A stretch of 42,502 nt of DNA from Polyangiaceae bacterium (GTDB taxonomy: Bacteria; Myxococcota_A; Polyangia; Polyangiales; Polyangiaceae), in contig JAFGIS010000647.1 in NCBI GenBank assembly GCA_016929495.1, positions 1-42,502 of the forward strand, given 5' to 3'. Each line of letters opens with the position of its first letter. The stretch's first letter is position 1. The position numbers and the translations under genes are program-made. Shown piece by piece: positions 9,026-16,621 of the stretch. A model generated the notes under the pieces. The model did no database searches and was not told the origin of the DNA. It was given only the letters and a program-made list of their open reading frames with translations.

Positions 9026-9083
9026 GACAACCTTTGAGAGGCGGATTGAAGGGCGAGGGGTGGGGCTTGCGGGATCTGTAAGG

Positions 9084-9119
9084 TACGAAATCTGGAAATT
9101 AATTCGGCCAGAATTCGTA
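9084..9119 (-). promoter_or_regulatory. AT-rich dyad, candidate operator of the XRE gene
   Basis: Arms TACGAAATCTGG (9084-9095) and CCAGAATTCGTA (9108-9119) pair in 11 of 12 positions around an AT-rich 12-base centre. The dyad lies in an intergenic gap that is unusually AT-rich for this genome, just upstream of the XRE regulator. The placement is typical of an autoregulatory operator, but binding is inferred. Confidence 0.5.
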
Positions 9120-9175
9120 TCTGCGAGCGAATTTCTTTCTGTTCTGGGGCTTGGAGACCCCGGAGCAGGCTCGTC

Positions 9176-9976
9176 CTACCAACCCCGCCCATGCGCGTGG
9201 TGCACCCGGTCGTCGACGGTGCGTCTCTGCATTGCAGGTAGGACGCGGGCCACGAACGCAGCGAGTCGCGCGCCCACCGTCACGTCGGCAGACGGCCCAG
9301 ACGCTCGTGTGCCATAGACGACCGCCAGGCACTCACCAGCAGCGGCCCCGAACGCGGCGACGTGCCCCACCAGGATCGAAGGCCCGGAGCCGGGCCCCGT
9401 GCTCACGGTAACCGCAGTGACATAGCCCGGCGGCGTGTCGAGCCGCTGCTGCTCGAGCACGCCCTCCGACGAAGGGGTGGGCAGGTCGGGCTTCCACAGG
9501 CGAGCCTGTCGTTCGCACGTCTGGGAAGTCGAGCTGCGCGGAGCGCTCCAGGTGCGCACCAGCAGCTCGGAGGTGGTCGAAGCATGGCGCGCGCGCCACC
9601 ATCGTCCGGCCGTTTGCGGGACCCATCCCGCTGCGTCCGGAAGTGGCAAAGCCAGACCCATTCCCTGGGCAACCACGATCTCCCAACCTCGACTCGACAC
9701 CGTTTCTGGCGCCGCTGCTTCGTCCGGACCGGGGTCTGCGGTTACGCTGTGCGCGGAGGTCGCCGTCGTGGATGAAAATGGCTTTGGTTCCGGAACGATC
9801 TGGTGAGCGCAACCTGCGTGCCCGAAGAGCAGGCCGCATGCGATGGCGCTCCATCGGGCTGCGCCCGACCAGCAGCCCAGCGTTGCGAGCGCTGGCAGGC
9901 AGGCTTGTTCTTGGGGCAAGCGTCCATTCTGGCAGGGCTCGGAAGCGCCCTGGCACCTTCCAGCGGACTGCCTCAT
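9176..9976 (-). CDS. Hypothetical lipoprotein
   Basis: 266 residues if started at ATG 9976. The frame is open back to 10108, but that part runs into a repeat element, so the inner start is preferred; a TTG about 30 codons further in is also possible. A hydrophobic stretch ending CGLLFGHAGCAHQ gives a plausible lipobox (G-H-A-G-C). A Thr/Ser/Pro-rich linker and a compact alpha/beta domain containing RGWEIVVAQGMGLALP and PPGYVTAVTVSTGPG follow. I recognise no family. Its orientation matches the XRE gene 150 bases downstream. Confidence 0.55.
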   Translation of the reverse strand: MRQSAGRCQGASEPCQNGRLPQEQACLPALATLGCWSGAARWSAIACGLLFGHAGCAHQIVPEPKPFSSTTATSAHSVTADPGPDEAAAPETVSSRGWEIVVAQGMGLALPLPDAAGWVPQTAGRWWRARHASTTSELLVRTWSAPRSSTSQTCERQARLWKPDLPTPSSEGVLEQQRLDTPPGYVTAVTVSTGPGSGPSILVGHVAAFGAAAGECLAVVYGTRASGPSADVTVGARLAAFVARVLPAMQRRTVDDRVHHAHGRGW

Positions 9977-10040
9977 GGTGAAACCCGAGTCCGAGGCCCC
10001 GATACGCGGTTTGCCATGCCCGAGGCTAGTGCCACGTTTG

Positions 10041-10164
10041 GGTCGAAGCGATGGGTTTCTCGCCGCCCCCGACCGGGCGAGGGCGGCGAAAGACCCGACG
10101 CTTTCCACTGATCTGACACCCGCGGCACGCCTGGTCCTTGGTCCTCGCTTCGGTTGGAGCGAGG
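10041..10164 (-). repeat. Structured dispersed repeat element, family 2, copy A
   Basis: Read on the minus strand, hairpin 1 is 10164-10143 (CCTCGCTCC against GAAGCGAGG, one mismatch, 4-base loop). Hairpin 2 has arms at 10096-10081 and 10068-10053 (14 of 16 pairs). It aligns to 11068-11188 with the same layout: hairpin 1, a short spacer, the core GGCGTGC...AGATC...TGGA, then hairpin 2. It overlaps the 5' extension of the adjacent lipoprotein frame. Confidence 0.8.
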
Positions 10165-10385
10165 CACTGGCGGTCTACTGATGGTGGTAGTCGGGTGTAG
10201 GCGCCGAAATCCGAGAAAAGGCTCGGCTCAGGGGGACCGGCCGTGCTATCGCTCAAATGCCCGGTCTGGCCTGTGGTGCCCCGGGGGTCTACAGGCGCCG
10301 CCCGGCTCACGTGGACGGGAGACGGCCGGACCAACTGGCCGAGAGGAACACCGACGGTTCCCGATGAGCCTGAGGAGCTTCGACC

Positions 10386-10991
10386 ATGGATGGACACCGC
10401 CAGAGGTCGGGTCGTAGACGGCGCCGCAAGACACGCGCGGACGCCCAGGAGAGGTCCGAGGTCGTTCTGATTGCGGCTCGTCGACCGAACGCACCGGTAT
10501 CCGTGGCCGCCAGAGGACGAATCGGAATTGCCGCGTCGGCCTCGCCGCACCGCGCCGCGAACGTCGGCACGCAGGCGACGGCAGCTCGCACCTCGGTCTC
10601 CCCCTCCCGCCCAGCGCCGGAGCCACGACGTTCGGCACGGATCATCGAGCTGCATGCCGGCAACAGCGACGACGTCGAGCGGGAGCGGCAACGTCTCATC
10701 GAGCGTCTGCTCGCTAGTGAAGGTCGGGTTGCGATTTCCAGGGCCGCTGACGAATATCGAGCCGCCGGATTCGCTTTCCCCGTCGAGCAGGAGGTCCAGC
10801 TCAAGCTCCTCGAGCATCTGGACGAGGAATGTGCCCGTGCCGCGATTGTGGCCCTGGAGGCGTTGCTCGACAAGGAGCGGCCCATCAAAAAGCCGGTGTT
10901 CGAGCAGCGGCTCCGTCGGCTGGAGGAGTACGCTGACGAGCCGGCCACGCGTGAGGCGGCGGCGTCGTTGCGTCGAGCCATTCGCTGGTGA
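10386..10991 (+). CDS. Hypothetical protein with basic disordered N-terminus and helical C-terminal domain
   Basis: 201 residues from ATG 10386, with GGAG eight bases upstream. The first 85 residues are Arg/Ala/Ser/Pro-rich and probably disordered. The rest is a regular helical domain with heptad-like spacing: ERERQRLIERLLASEG, QEVQLKLLEHLDEECARAAI, KPVFEQRLRRLEEYAD. I do not recognise a family. The gene sits between two inverted copies of the family 2 repeat (10041-10164 and 11068-11188). Confidence 0.65.
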   Translation: MDGHRQRSGRRRRRKTRADAQERSEVVLIAARRPNAPVSVAARGRIGIAASASPHRAANVGTQATAARTSVSPSRPAPEPRRSARIIELHAGNSDDVERERQRLIERLLASEGRVAISRAADEYRAAGFAFPVEQEVQLKLLEHLDEECARAAIVALEALLDKERPIKKPVFEQRLRRLEEYADEPATREAAASLRRAIRW

Positions 10992-11067
10992 CGAGCCAGG
11001 GCCCGCAGGGCACTGAACACGCAACCCTTCGGTTGCCTCCGATCGGGGTGGAGACCGGACACGACTG

Positions 11068-11188
11068 CCTCGATGCCACTGCATCGACGCGCAATAACGA
11101 GGCGTGCTGGCTGCTAGATCGATGGATAGCAGCGGGTTTTTCGACACCCTCGCCCGGTCGGACCGTCGAAAAACCCATCGCCTCGGTC
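11068..11188 (+). repeat. Structured dispersed repeat element, family 2, copy B
   Basis: Hairpin 1 is centred on 11070-11087 (TCGATGC against GCATCGA, 4-base loop). The core GGCGTGC starts at 11101, and hairpin 2 has perfect 12-base arms (GGGTTTTTCGAC 11134-11145, GTCGAAAAACCC 11165-11176) around a 19-base loop. It is in opposite orientation to copy A and ends 13 bases before the next gene's ATG. Its GCGTGCTGGCT...AGATCGATGG core resembles GCGTCCTGGCT...AGATCGAAGG in the family 1 copy at 12819. Confidence 0.82.
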
Positions 11189-11201
11189 GACACACCGCAC
11201 T

Positions 11202-11645
11202 ATGATGCGCACACCACAGATGCAGCACGAACTCGATGCGAGGCAATTCGAAACACGATACCGCGACTTGGTGCGCGCCCATCAGGGAGAGCGCGGCAGT
11301 GAGTCTTGCGTCCAGTGCAGCGGCTGCCGCGCCTGTGCGGCATGCACGTTCTGCAGGGACTCAGAACGACTCGTACGCTGCCATTTCTGCGTCAAGTCCG
11401 AGATGTGCACCGACTCCTCACACTGCCGCGGCTCCAAGAGTCTCATGGGCTGTCAGCATTGCGTGGATTGCGAGAGCTGCTCGTCGAGCTCCTACCTGGT
11501 GCGTTGCGTCGGCGTGACCGGCTGCACCTACTGCTACGGCTGCGTGGGCATCAGCGGCAAGGACTTCCACATCCTCAATGAGCCGCACGAGCGGCGAGAG
11601 TACTTCCAGATCATTCGCCGCATCGCGGGCGGGCTCGGCGGCTGA
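11202..11645 (+). CDS. Cysteine-rich protein of the 'CAIB/BAIF-like' small protein type
   Basis: 147 residues. A helical N-terminal 30 residues is followed by 17 or so cysteines in a repeating C-x2-C / C-x4/5-C pattern (CVQCSGCRACAACTFC, later CHFCVKSEMC and CQHCVDCESC). The tail contains GISGKDFHILNEPHERREYF. The repeats resemble a right-handed, Cys-stacked helix as in pentapeptide-like or Cys-rich 'caib/baif' annotated proteins. Metal binding is possible. There is no signal peptide, so it is probably cytoplasmic. ATG 11202 or 11205 may serve as start. Function unknown. Confidence 0.7.
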   Translation: MMRTPQMQHELDARQFETRYRDLVRAHQGERGSESCVQCSGCRACAACTFCRDSERLVRCHFCVKSEMCTDSSHCRGSKSLMGCQHCVDCESCSSSSYLVRCVGVTGCTYCYGCVGISGKDFHILNEPHERREYFQIIRRIAGGLGG

Positions 11646-11691
11646 CCGTCGGGCTGAGGCAGCCCAGGGACAGGGCGAGAGGGGAGAAGGC

Positions 11692-12024
11692 ATGGCCGAT
11701 CCGGTGCTTGCGGCGCTGTGGAAGAGGGTGGTCGAGCGCTGGGAGGACGAACAGGCACACGCAGCCTTTCTCGAGCACTGTCGGGCCACGGACCAACTCG
11801 TCGAAGCAGCGGTGCGCTACCGAGGCATGACGGGCGACCGCGACCGAAGCGAAGCCGCGCAGAAGCGCCTGCAGGGCGTCACCGTGCTCGCGTTGGCACA
11901 GCTCGAAGCGTCGCGAACTTCTGCCCGTCAGCTGCACAGGCAGGCTGGGCGGCTCATCCTCATTGTGCTGTTCACTGCCGCTTCTGTGGCGCTTCTGGCC
12001 TACCTGCGACTGTTTCGCGGATGA
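11692..12024 (+). CDS. Small tail-anchored membrane protein, hypothetical
   Basis: 110 residues from ATG 11692, with a purine-rich ribosome binding site (GGGGAGAAGG). It is mostly helical, with WKRVVERWEDEQAHAAFLEHC, then AAVRYRGMTGDRDRSEAAQKRL. A single hydrophobic segment lies near the C-terminus (about residues 86-105, LILIVLFTAASVALLAYL), followed by a short basic tail. This topology suggests a tail-anchored inner-membrane protein with a cytoplasmic helical domain. I know no function. It lies 46 bases downstream of the Cys-rich gene, probably in the same transcript. Confidence 0.65.
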   Translation: MADPVLAALWKRVVERWEDEQAHAAFLEHCRATDQLVEAAVRYRGMTGDRDRSEAAQKRLQGVTVLALAQLEASRTSARQLHRQAGRLILIVLFTAASVALLAYLRLFRG

Positions 12025-12239
12025 CGGCCGAGCGCGTACGCCGAAACCCCTGCCCAGCTGTCGGGGAAGCTCGCATGGGTGGGTGGTTCGACGTGTGTTG
12101 CGCGCACGCCAGAAGACCGCTAAACCTAGATGACCCTACCGGCCGGAGGGACGGCTCGTTTCTCACGGTGCCCGGCACCCTCGGTACCAACTCGGTTCTG
12201 TCCGCCGACCGTGCGTGAAACCTGCGAAGGAGCAACGAG

Positions 12240-12776
12240 ATGAAGTCGCGTGTCCTGTTTCTGGTGTCATTCTGCTTTCTGTCCGTCGCGGCCTGTGGCG
12301 GGGAAGAGAAGCGGCCCGTAGCGCCCGTCGTTACCCAGCCACCGCCCCCGGAGCCGCCACCACCACCCCCGCCGGTCGATGACGGCAAGAACCCGAACAG
12401 GGCCCAATTGAACATCGCCGACGATATCCGCAGGGCCTGTGGGATCGCCGATGAGGACGCCTACTTCGACTTCGATTCATCGAACATCCGTCCGCAAGAC
12501 CGCAAGGTGCTCTCTCAGCTTGCGAAGTGCTTCGCCTCGGGCCCTTTTGCTGGTCGCAGGATGGGACTGGTGGGCCACGCTGATCCGCGTGGAGAGGACG
12601 AGTACAACATGCTGCTCGGCGAACGGCGCGCGACCAGCGTGAAGGGTGCCATCGGTGCCGAGGGCCTCGCGCCCGACAAGATGAACACCAGCTCGCGCGG
12701 TGAGATGGACGCAACCGGCACGGACGAGGCCACGTGGGCGCGGGACCGCCGGGTCGACGTCGTCCTGGCTGATTGA
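12240..12776 (+). CDS. pal: Peptidoglycan-associated lipoprotein (Pal/OmpA-like)
   Basis: 178 residues from ATG 12240, with GGAG upstream. The lipoprotein signal ends at Cys19 (SVAAC), followed by a Pro-rich spacer and an OmpA/Pal domain (about residues 60-178). The domain has DAYFDFDSSNIRPQDRKVLSQL, the peptidoglycan-contact region GLVGHADPRGEDEYNMLLGERRA and the terminal ARDRRVDVVL. Pal tethers the outer membrane to peptidoglycan and binds TolB. Here it precedes tolQRAB instead of following tolB, and a repeat element lies between pal and tolQ. Confidence 0.9.
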   Translation: MKSRVLFLVSFCFLSVAACGGEEKRPVAPVVTQPPPPEPPPPPPPVDDGKNPNRAQLNIADDIRRACGIADEDAYFDFDSSNIRPQDRKVLSQLAKCFASGPFAGRRMGLVGHADPRGEDEYNMLLGERRATSVKGAIGAEGLAPDKMNTSSRGEMDATGTDEATWARDRRVDVVLAD

Positions 12777-12818
12777 GCCTGCCGGACGCTGCCCCGCTCG
12801 GACTGAAGCGAGCCCATG

Positions 12819-12955
12819 GTGCCCTGTCTCCAAGACAGGGCACACAACCAGCAAGCCGCGTCCTGGCTCAGATCGAAGGTATTCGCCGCAGAATTCGACG
12901 GACTCGTCCATTTCGACGCTCTTGAATTCTGCGGCGAATCGCCGCGACACGGCAA
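12819..12955 (+). repeat. Structured dispersed repeat element, family 1, copy 2
   Basis: Hairpin 1 is 12819-12843 (GTGCCCTGTCT against AGACAGGGCAC, 3-base loop). Hairpin 2 is 12881-12939, where ATTCGCCGCAGAATTC (12881-12896) pairs perfectly with 12924-12939 and two more pairs plus a G-T wobble extend inward. All spacings match the copy at 8471. Stem positions 4/22, 6/20 and 76/108 of the element changed in pairs, preserving pairing. The element lies 42 bases after the pal stop and 62 bases before tolQ. Confidence 0.9.
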
Positions 12956-13017
12956 CAGGCCAAGCGTCCGTTCCGCTTCGCCTGACGCCGCATGGCTTTC
13001 GCGCTATATCGCGGACC

Positions 13018-13776
13018 ATGCTTGCCCAGGCGGAGCAGTCAGTCCCCGTTAACGCGCCCGCAGGTGTCCAGCCCGAGGCGCTGGATCCGATCCGGTTGAT
13101 GCTGGAGTCGTCCGGTGTCGTGCTGGTGGTGTTGATCATCCTGGTGACGGCCAGCACGCTGGTCTGGCTCATCTGGTTTCTCAAGGCCGCCCAGCTGCGG
13201 CGTCTTCGCAGCGAACTGCACCGATTCGAGCGCCAAGCCGCGGAGGTGAGGTCGGCGGGCGCCCTGCTGGCGCTGGCCCACAACCAGCCGAATTCGCCCG
13301 GCGCTCGTGTGATCCTCGAGCTCAGCAGACGCAACACGCAACGGATGCCGAGCCCCGACGTTCTGCAGGCAGCGGCCAAGCGCGCGATCGCGAGTGAACA
13401 GCAGCGCGCGAGCGCGTTGATGCCCACGCTGTCGAGCATTGCCTCGGCGTCTCCGTTCGTGGGGCTGTTCGGAACCGTCTGGGGCATCATGGACGCGTTC
13501 TTGCGCATCGGGGTCGAGAAGAGCGCCTCGCTCCCCGTGGTGGCCCCGGCCATCGGAGAAGCTCTGATCGCGACGGCGTTTGGCCTGGTAGCCGCCATTC
13601 CGGCCACCGTCGGCTACAACTACATCGACAAGCGGATCGGTGATCTGCTCGAGGAGCTGAACGCTTCGACCGAGCTCTGGGCCGAGCTGTTGGCTGACCG
13701 CCGGGAGGTAGCCGAGACCGCGCCTCGGGGGCAGTTCCCTCCCGCGGCAGCGTATCCGCAGCCCGGAGGCTACTAG
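13018..13776 (+). CDS. tolQ: TolQ/ExbB-type proton channel protein
   Basis: 252 residues from ATG 13018. The first membrane segment is at about residues 30-52 (GVVLVVLIILVTASTLVWLIWFL). A cytoplasmic region follows, then two membrane segments in the MotA/TolQ/ExbB core: ASASPFVGLFGTVWGIMDAF, and IGEALIATAFGLVAAIPATVGYN. These match the conserved TolQ signature. TolQ and TolR form the inner-membrane motor that energises TolA using the proton gradient. The gene runs directly into tolR with no gap. Confidence 0.93.
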   Translation: MLAQAEQSVPVNAPAGVQPEALDPIRLMLESSGVVLVVLIILVTASTLVWLIWFLKAAQLRRLRSELHRFERQAAEVRSAGALLALAHNQPNSPGARVILELSRRNTQRMPSPDVLQAAAKRAIASEQQRASALMPTLSSIASASPFVGLFGTVWGIMDAFLRIGVEKSASLPVVAPAIGEALIATAFGLVAAIPATVGYNYIDKRIGDLLEELNASTELWAELLADRREVAETAPRGQFPPAAAYPQPGGY

Positions 13777-14307
13777 GTGGGCGCGTCGCTCGTCGGTAGG
13801 TCGCGTGGACGCGGTGGCTTCCGCGACATCAACGTCACGCCGCTCGTGGACGTGATGCTGGTGTTGCTCGTCGTATTTATGGTCACGGCCCCGCTGCTCA
13901 CCACGGGTCTTCGTATCAGCCTGCCGAAGGTGGATGCAGCCTCCACGCCGGTCAAGGACGCGCGCTTGCTGGTGACCGTCACCAAGGACGAACACATTCT
14001 GTTCGGTGACAAGGACGTGACCGGGCGGATTGCCGAGGCCCTCAAGGAGAGTCAACGGGTCCAGACGGAACGAGAGTTGTTCATCCGGGCGGACGATCAA
14101 GCGCGATACGGTGTCGTGGCGCAGGTGGTCGCGGCTGCTCGCAACAGCGGAGTCGAGTCGCTCAATCTGCTCGTTCAGCCCCAGCTCGAGCCGGAGGACG
14201 AGGCGGCACCCGAGCCGTCCGCCAAGGCGCCCCGGTCAGGTTCGTCTGCTGTGCCGCCGGCGTCTTCGGTCCTAGGGCGTTCTGATTCGATCCCCCGGAG
14301 CCCTTGA
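13777..14307 (+). CDS. tolR: TolR/ExbD-type biopolymer transport protein
   Basis: 176 residues from GTG 13777, immediately after the tolQ stop, with GGAGG seven bases upstream. The motif FRDINVTPLVDVMLVLLVVF is diagnostic; the Asp in PLVDVML is the proton-path residue. A periplasmic TolR domain follows (about 45-140), including LFIRADDQARYGVVAQVVAAAR. The C-terminal 30 residues are Ala/Pro/Ser-rich and extend beyond the usual 140-150 residues of the family. Confidence 0.95.
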   Translation: MGASLVGRSRGRGGFRDINVTPLVDVMLVLLVVFMVTAPLLTTGLRISLPKVDAASTPVKDARLLVTVTKDEHILFGDKDVTGRIAEALKESQRVQTERELFIRADDQARYGVVAQVVAAARNSGVESLNLLVQPQLEPEDEAAPEPSAKAPRSGSSAVPPASSVLGRSDSIPRSP

Positions 14308-14315
14308 GGCACGGT

Positions 14316-15278
14316 ATGCAGCGGCAGATCGTGTTTCCGCCGGCGAACGTGGCGCTGGCCTTCGCGGCCGCAGTCACGCTCGAGGCGGCCTTCTTTCTGC
14401 TGCTGATTTTCGCCGGGACCAGTCGTGCCACGGTCAAGCCCACGGAGGAACGAGCTCGGATGGAGGTTCCTATCGCCGTTCAGCCCGTGCTCGACGACCT
14501 GCCGCTCCTGAAGGCCGGCGGCAAGAAGATGCGCGCCAAGCTTCCGGACATGTGGAAGAAGAACCCGCCGGTCCAGGTGTTCAAGGAGTCGAGCGCGCCG
14601 AGCCCCCACGCGTCCCAGAATCCCAAGACCCTCCCGACCTCGCCCTTGGCGGAGCTCGACGCGCAAGCGCCCCCGCCCGACGCCGAGGTTGCCAAAGAGG
14701 TGGACCAGACGCTTCTGGATGCCGGGCCGGACGCCTCTAGTGAGAACGCGCAGGAAGAGGGCTCTGCGGCCGGCGTCAAGGAGGGCACGGAGACCGATCC
14801 GCTGAAAGCGCGGGCCGCAAGCCTGTACTTGATGAAGATCCTGGCCTGGTTCGATGCCCGGTTCCGTCAACCCAAGATCCCCTGCGAGCTGATCAAGACT
14901 TTGAGTGCTTCCGTCCACGCGAACGTCGGACCTGATCGCACAGTGACCGGCTATTCCGTGGTCAGGCCCAGCGGCAACGCCGATTTCGACAACAAGGTGC
15001 GAAGCACCATGGACGCCATAGTGGGCCAGCAGCTTCCACCCCCGCCGCCGCTGTACCCAGATATTCTGGGCCAGACGGTCTCCCCGAGGTTCCAAGGGAA
15101 ATGCGACAAACAAGCCCCCGCCGCCGCACCTTCCGAGAAGCAGGACTCCCCCGAGCGACCACCGCCCTCGGACGAGCCACCGCCCTCGGACGAGCCACCG
15201 CCCCCGGACAATCCGGTTCCCTCGGACGAACCGCCGCCCCCGGACAGTCCGCCGCCCTCGGAAACGCCTTTCGAGTGA
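14316..15278 (+). CDS. tolA: TolA-like inner-membrane/periplasmic energy transducer
   Basis: 320 residues from ATG 14316, with GAGG six bases upstream; an in-frame TTG at 14304 overlapping the tolR stop is an alternative. An N-terminal membrane anchor (about 10-35) is followed by a charged/Pro-rich linker. The C-terminal TolA/TonB-like domain (about 165-265) contains KILAWFDARFRQPKIPCELIK, VGPDRTVTGYSVVRPSGN and ADFDNKVRSTMD. After this domain is an unusual 50-residue tail of PPPSDE/PPPPD repeats, which ordinary TolA lacks. TolA links the TolQR motor to Pal and TolB at the outer membrane. Assignment rests on domain layout and position. Confidence 0.85.
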   Translation: MQRQIVFPPANVALAFAAAVTLEAAFFLLLIFAGTSRATVKPTEERARMEVPIAVQPVLDDLPLLKAGGKKMRAKLPDMWKKNPPVQVFKESSAPSPHASQNPKTLPTSPLAELDAQAPPPDAEVAKEVDQTLLDAGPDASSENAQEEGSAAGVKEGTETDPLKARAASLYLMKILAWFDARFRQPKIPCELIKTLSASVHANVGPDRTVTGYSVVRPSGNADFDNKVRSTMDAIVGQQLPPPPPLYPDILGQTVSPRFQGKCDKQAPAAAPSEKQDSPERPPPSDEPPPSDEPPPPDNPVPSDEPPPPDSPPPSETPFE

Positions 15279-16621
15279 CGGCGAAGCTACGGCTCCACGC
15301 TTGGTCCGTGCTGGGCGTCCTGGGTGCTCTGGCGCTGGCGTTGTGGACGCGTGCGGTTTCGGCCCAAGAGCCTGCGCCACCCAACGAGAGCATTCTCGGC
15401 GAGTTCGTTGTTACCGGCACCACCCAAGAACACGTCACGACCCTGGGCGTCCTGCCTTCTCTGTCGCTCGACATGGAAGATGTCACCGTCCGGGCCGTGG
15501 TGCGGCGCGACCTCGAGCTCTCGGGCATGTTCCGTATCATCCCGGACAAGAAAGCGCCGCCCGGGGAATACAACTTCGACAGCCCGGTCGACGTAGCTGC
15601 CTGGCAGCGCATCGGAGCCGAGGTCGTCGTCAAGGTCGCAGCACGCAGGTCCCAGAAGCGCGGCCTGATCGACGTGTTGGGGCTCGCCTACTTCCTCAGT
15701 GTGGGCAAGGATCCGGTCTACCAGCAGACGCTCACGGTCGCCGCGCCCGACGTGCGCGTGACGGCTCATCGTATCACCGATGCGCTGCTCGGAGCCATCA
15801 CGGGTCGACCCGGAGGCTTTGCGAGCCATTTCACGTACTCGGCCCGCTGGGGGCGTGACTACCGGATCATGACCATGGACGCCGATGGCCATGACCTCCA
15901 GCCCGTCACGCCGCAGGACCTGACGGCGATCGCGCCCGCCTGGGGTCCCAACAACTCGCTTTTCTATCCGCAGAGCATCAACTATGCACCCTTCACGTTG
16001 ATGCGTCAGGACGGGGCGCAGCGTACGCAGATCCGGTTACCGTTCCGCAAGTCGATCTACAGCGTCTCGCTCAACAGGGACTACACGAAGCTTGCCGTGG
16101 CCGTGGCGGAGGACCACGGCGGGACTTCCATCTACGTCGGCAACCTCGATGGGTCCGGCATGACCAAGGTCTCCAATACCGAGCTGTCGACGCATCCAGT
16201 GTTCAGCCCCTCGGGCAAGCTCGCCTGGATCGGCGGCACGTCGCAGCAGGGCACCCAGCGCGTGTGGGTCAACGGCAAACCCGTCTCGCCGGCGGGGTTT
16301 ACCGCAGCAGCGCCCACGTTCTGCGACACGGAGGACGGGATCCGTCTGGTCTACGCGGTGGCCGTGGGTGGCAACCGCCAGGACCTCGTGATCAGCGCCG
16401 AGAACGGGCAGGGCATCGCGCGGCTCACGCAGAACCAAGGGACCAACGCCTACCCCGCCTGCAGCAGCGACGGCCGCCTTCTCGCCTTCTTCTCGACGCG
16501 CAAGGAGGGCCCGGGCATGTACATGATGTCGCTCAAGCGTTGGACGACGTTGCGCGTCACGAGCCAGCTCGGGCAATCACTGCGTTGGGAGCCGCTGCCC
16601 AAGTCCGTGTCGGCGCGATGA
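15275..16621 (+). CDS. tolB: TolB beta-propeller protein
   Basis: 448 residues from GTG 15275, which overlaps the tolA stop by four bases; upstream in-frame ATG codons lie inside tolA and are rejected. A signal peptide runs to ...RAVSAQ. A TolB N-terminal domain (about 30-165) includes SGMFRIIPDKKAPPGEY and IGAEVVVK. A six-bladed WD40-like propeller follows, with blades such as RIMTMDADGHDLQPVTP, TSIYVGNLDGSGMTKVSN and LLAFFSTRKEGPGMYMM. TolB is the periplasmic partner of Pal in outer-membrane constriction and stability. Confidence 0.95.
   Translation: MTAKLRLHAWSVLGVLGALALALWTRAVSAQEPAPPNESILGEFVVTGTTQEHVTTLGVLPSLSLDMEDVTVRAVVRRDLELSGMFRIIPDKKAPPGEYNFDSPVDVAAWQRIGAEVVVKVAARRSQKRGLIDVLGLAYFLSVGKDPVYQQTLTVAAPDVRVTAHRITDALLGAITGRPGGFASHFTYSARWGRDYRIMTMDADGHDLQPVTPQDLTAIAPAWGPNNSLFYPQSINYAPFTLMRQDGAQRTQIRLPFRKSIYSVSLNRDYTKLAVAVAEDHGGTSIYVGNLDGSGMTKVSNTELSTHPVFSPSGKLAWIGGTSQQGTQRVWVNGKPVSPAGFTAAAPTFCDTEDGIRLVYAVAVGGNRQDLVISAENGQGIARLTQNQGTNAYPACSSDGRLLAFFSTRKEGPGMYMMSLKRWTTLRVTSQLGQSLRWEPLPKSVSAR

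Noticed and set aside
10143..10164. Stand-alone rho-independent terminator
   Set aside because: No U-tract follows; the hairpin matches hairpin 1 of the family 2 repeat in position and geometry.
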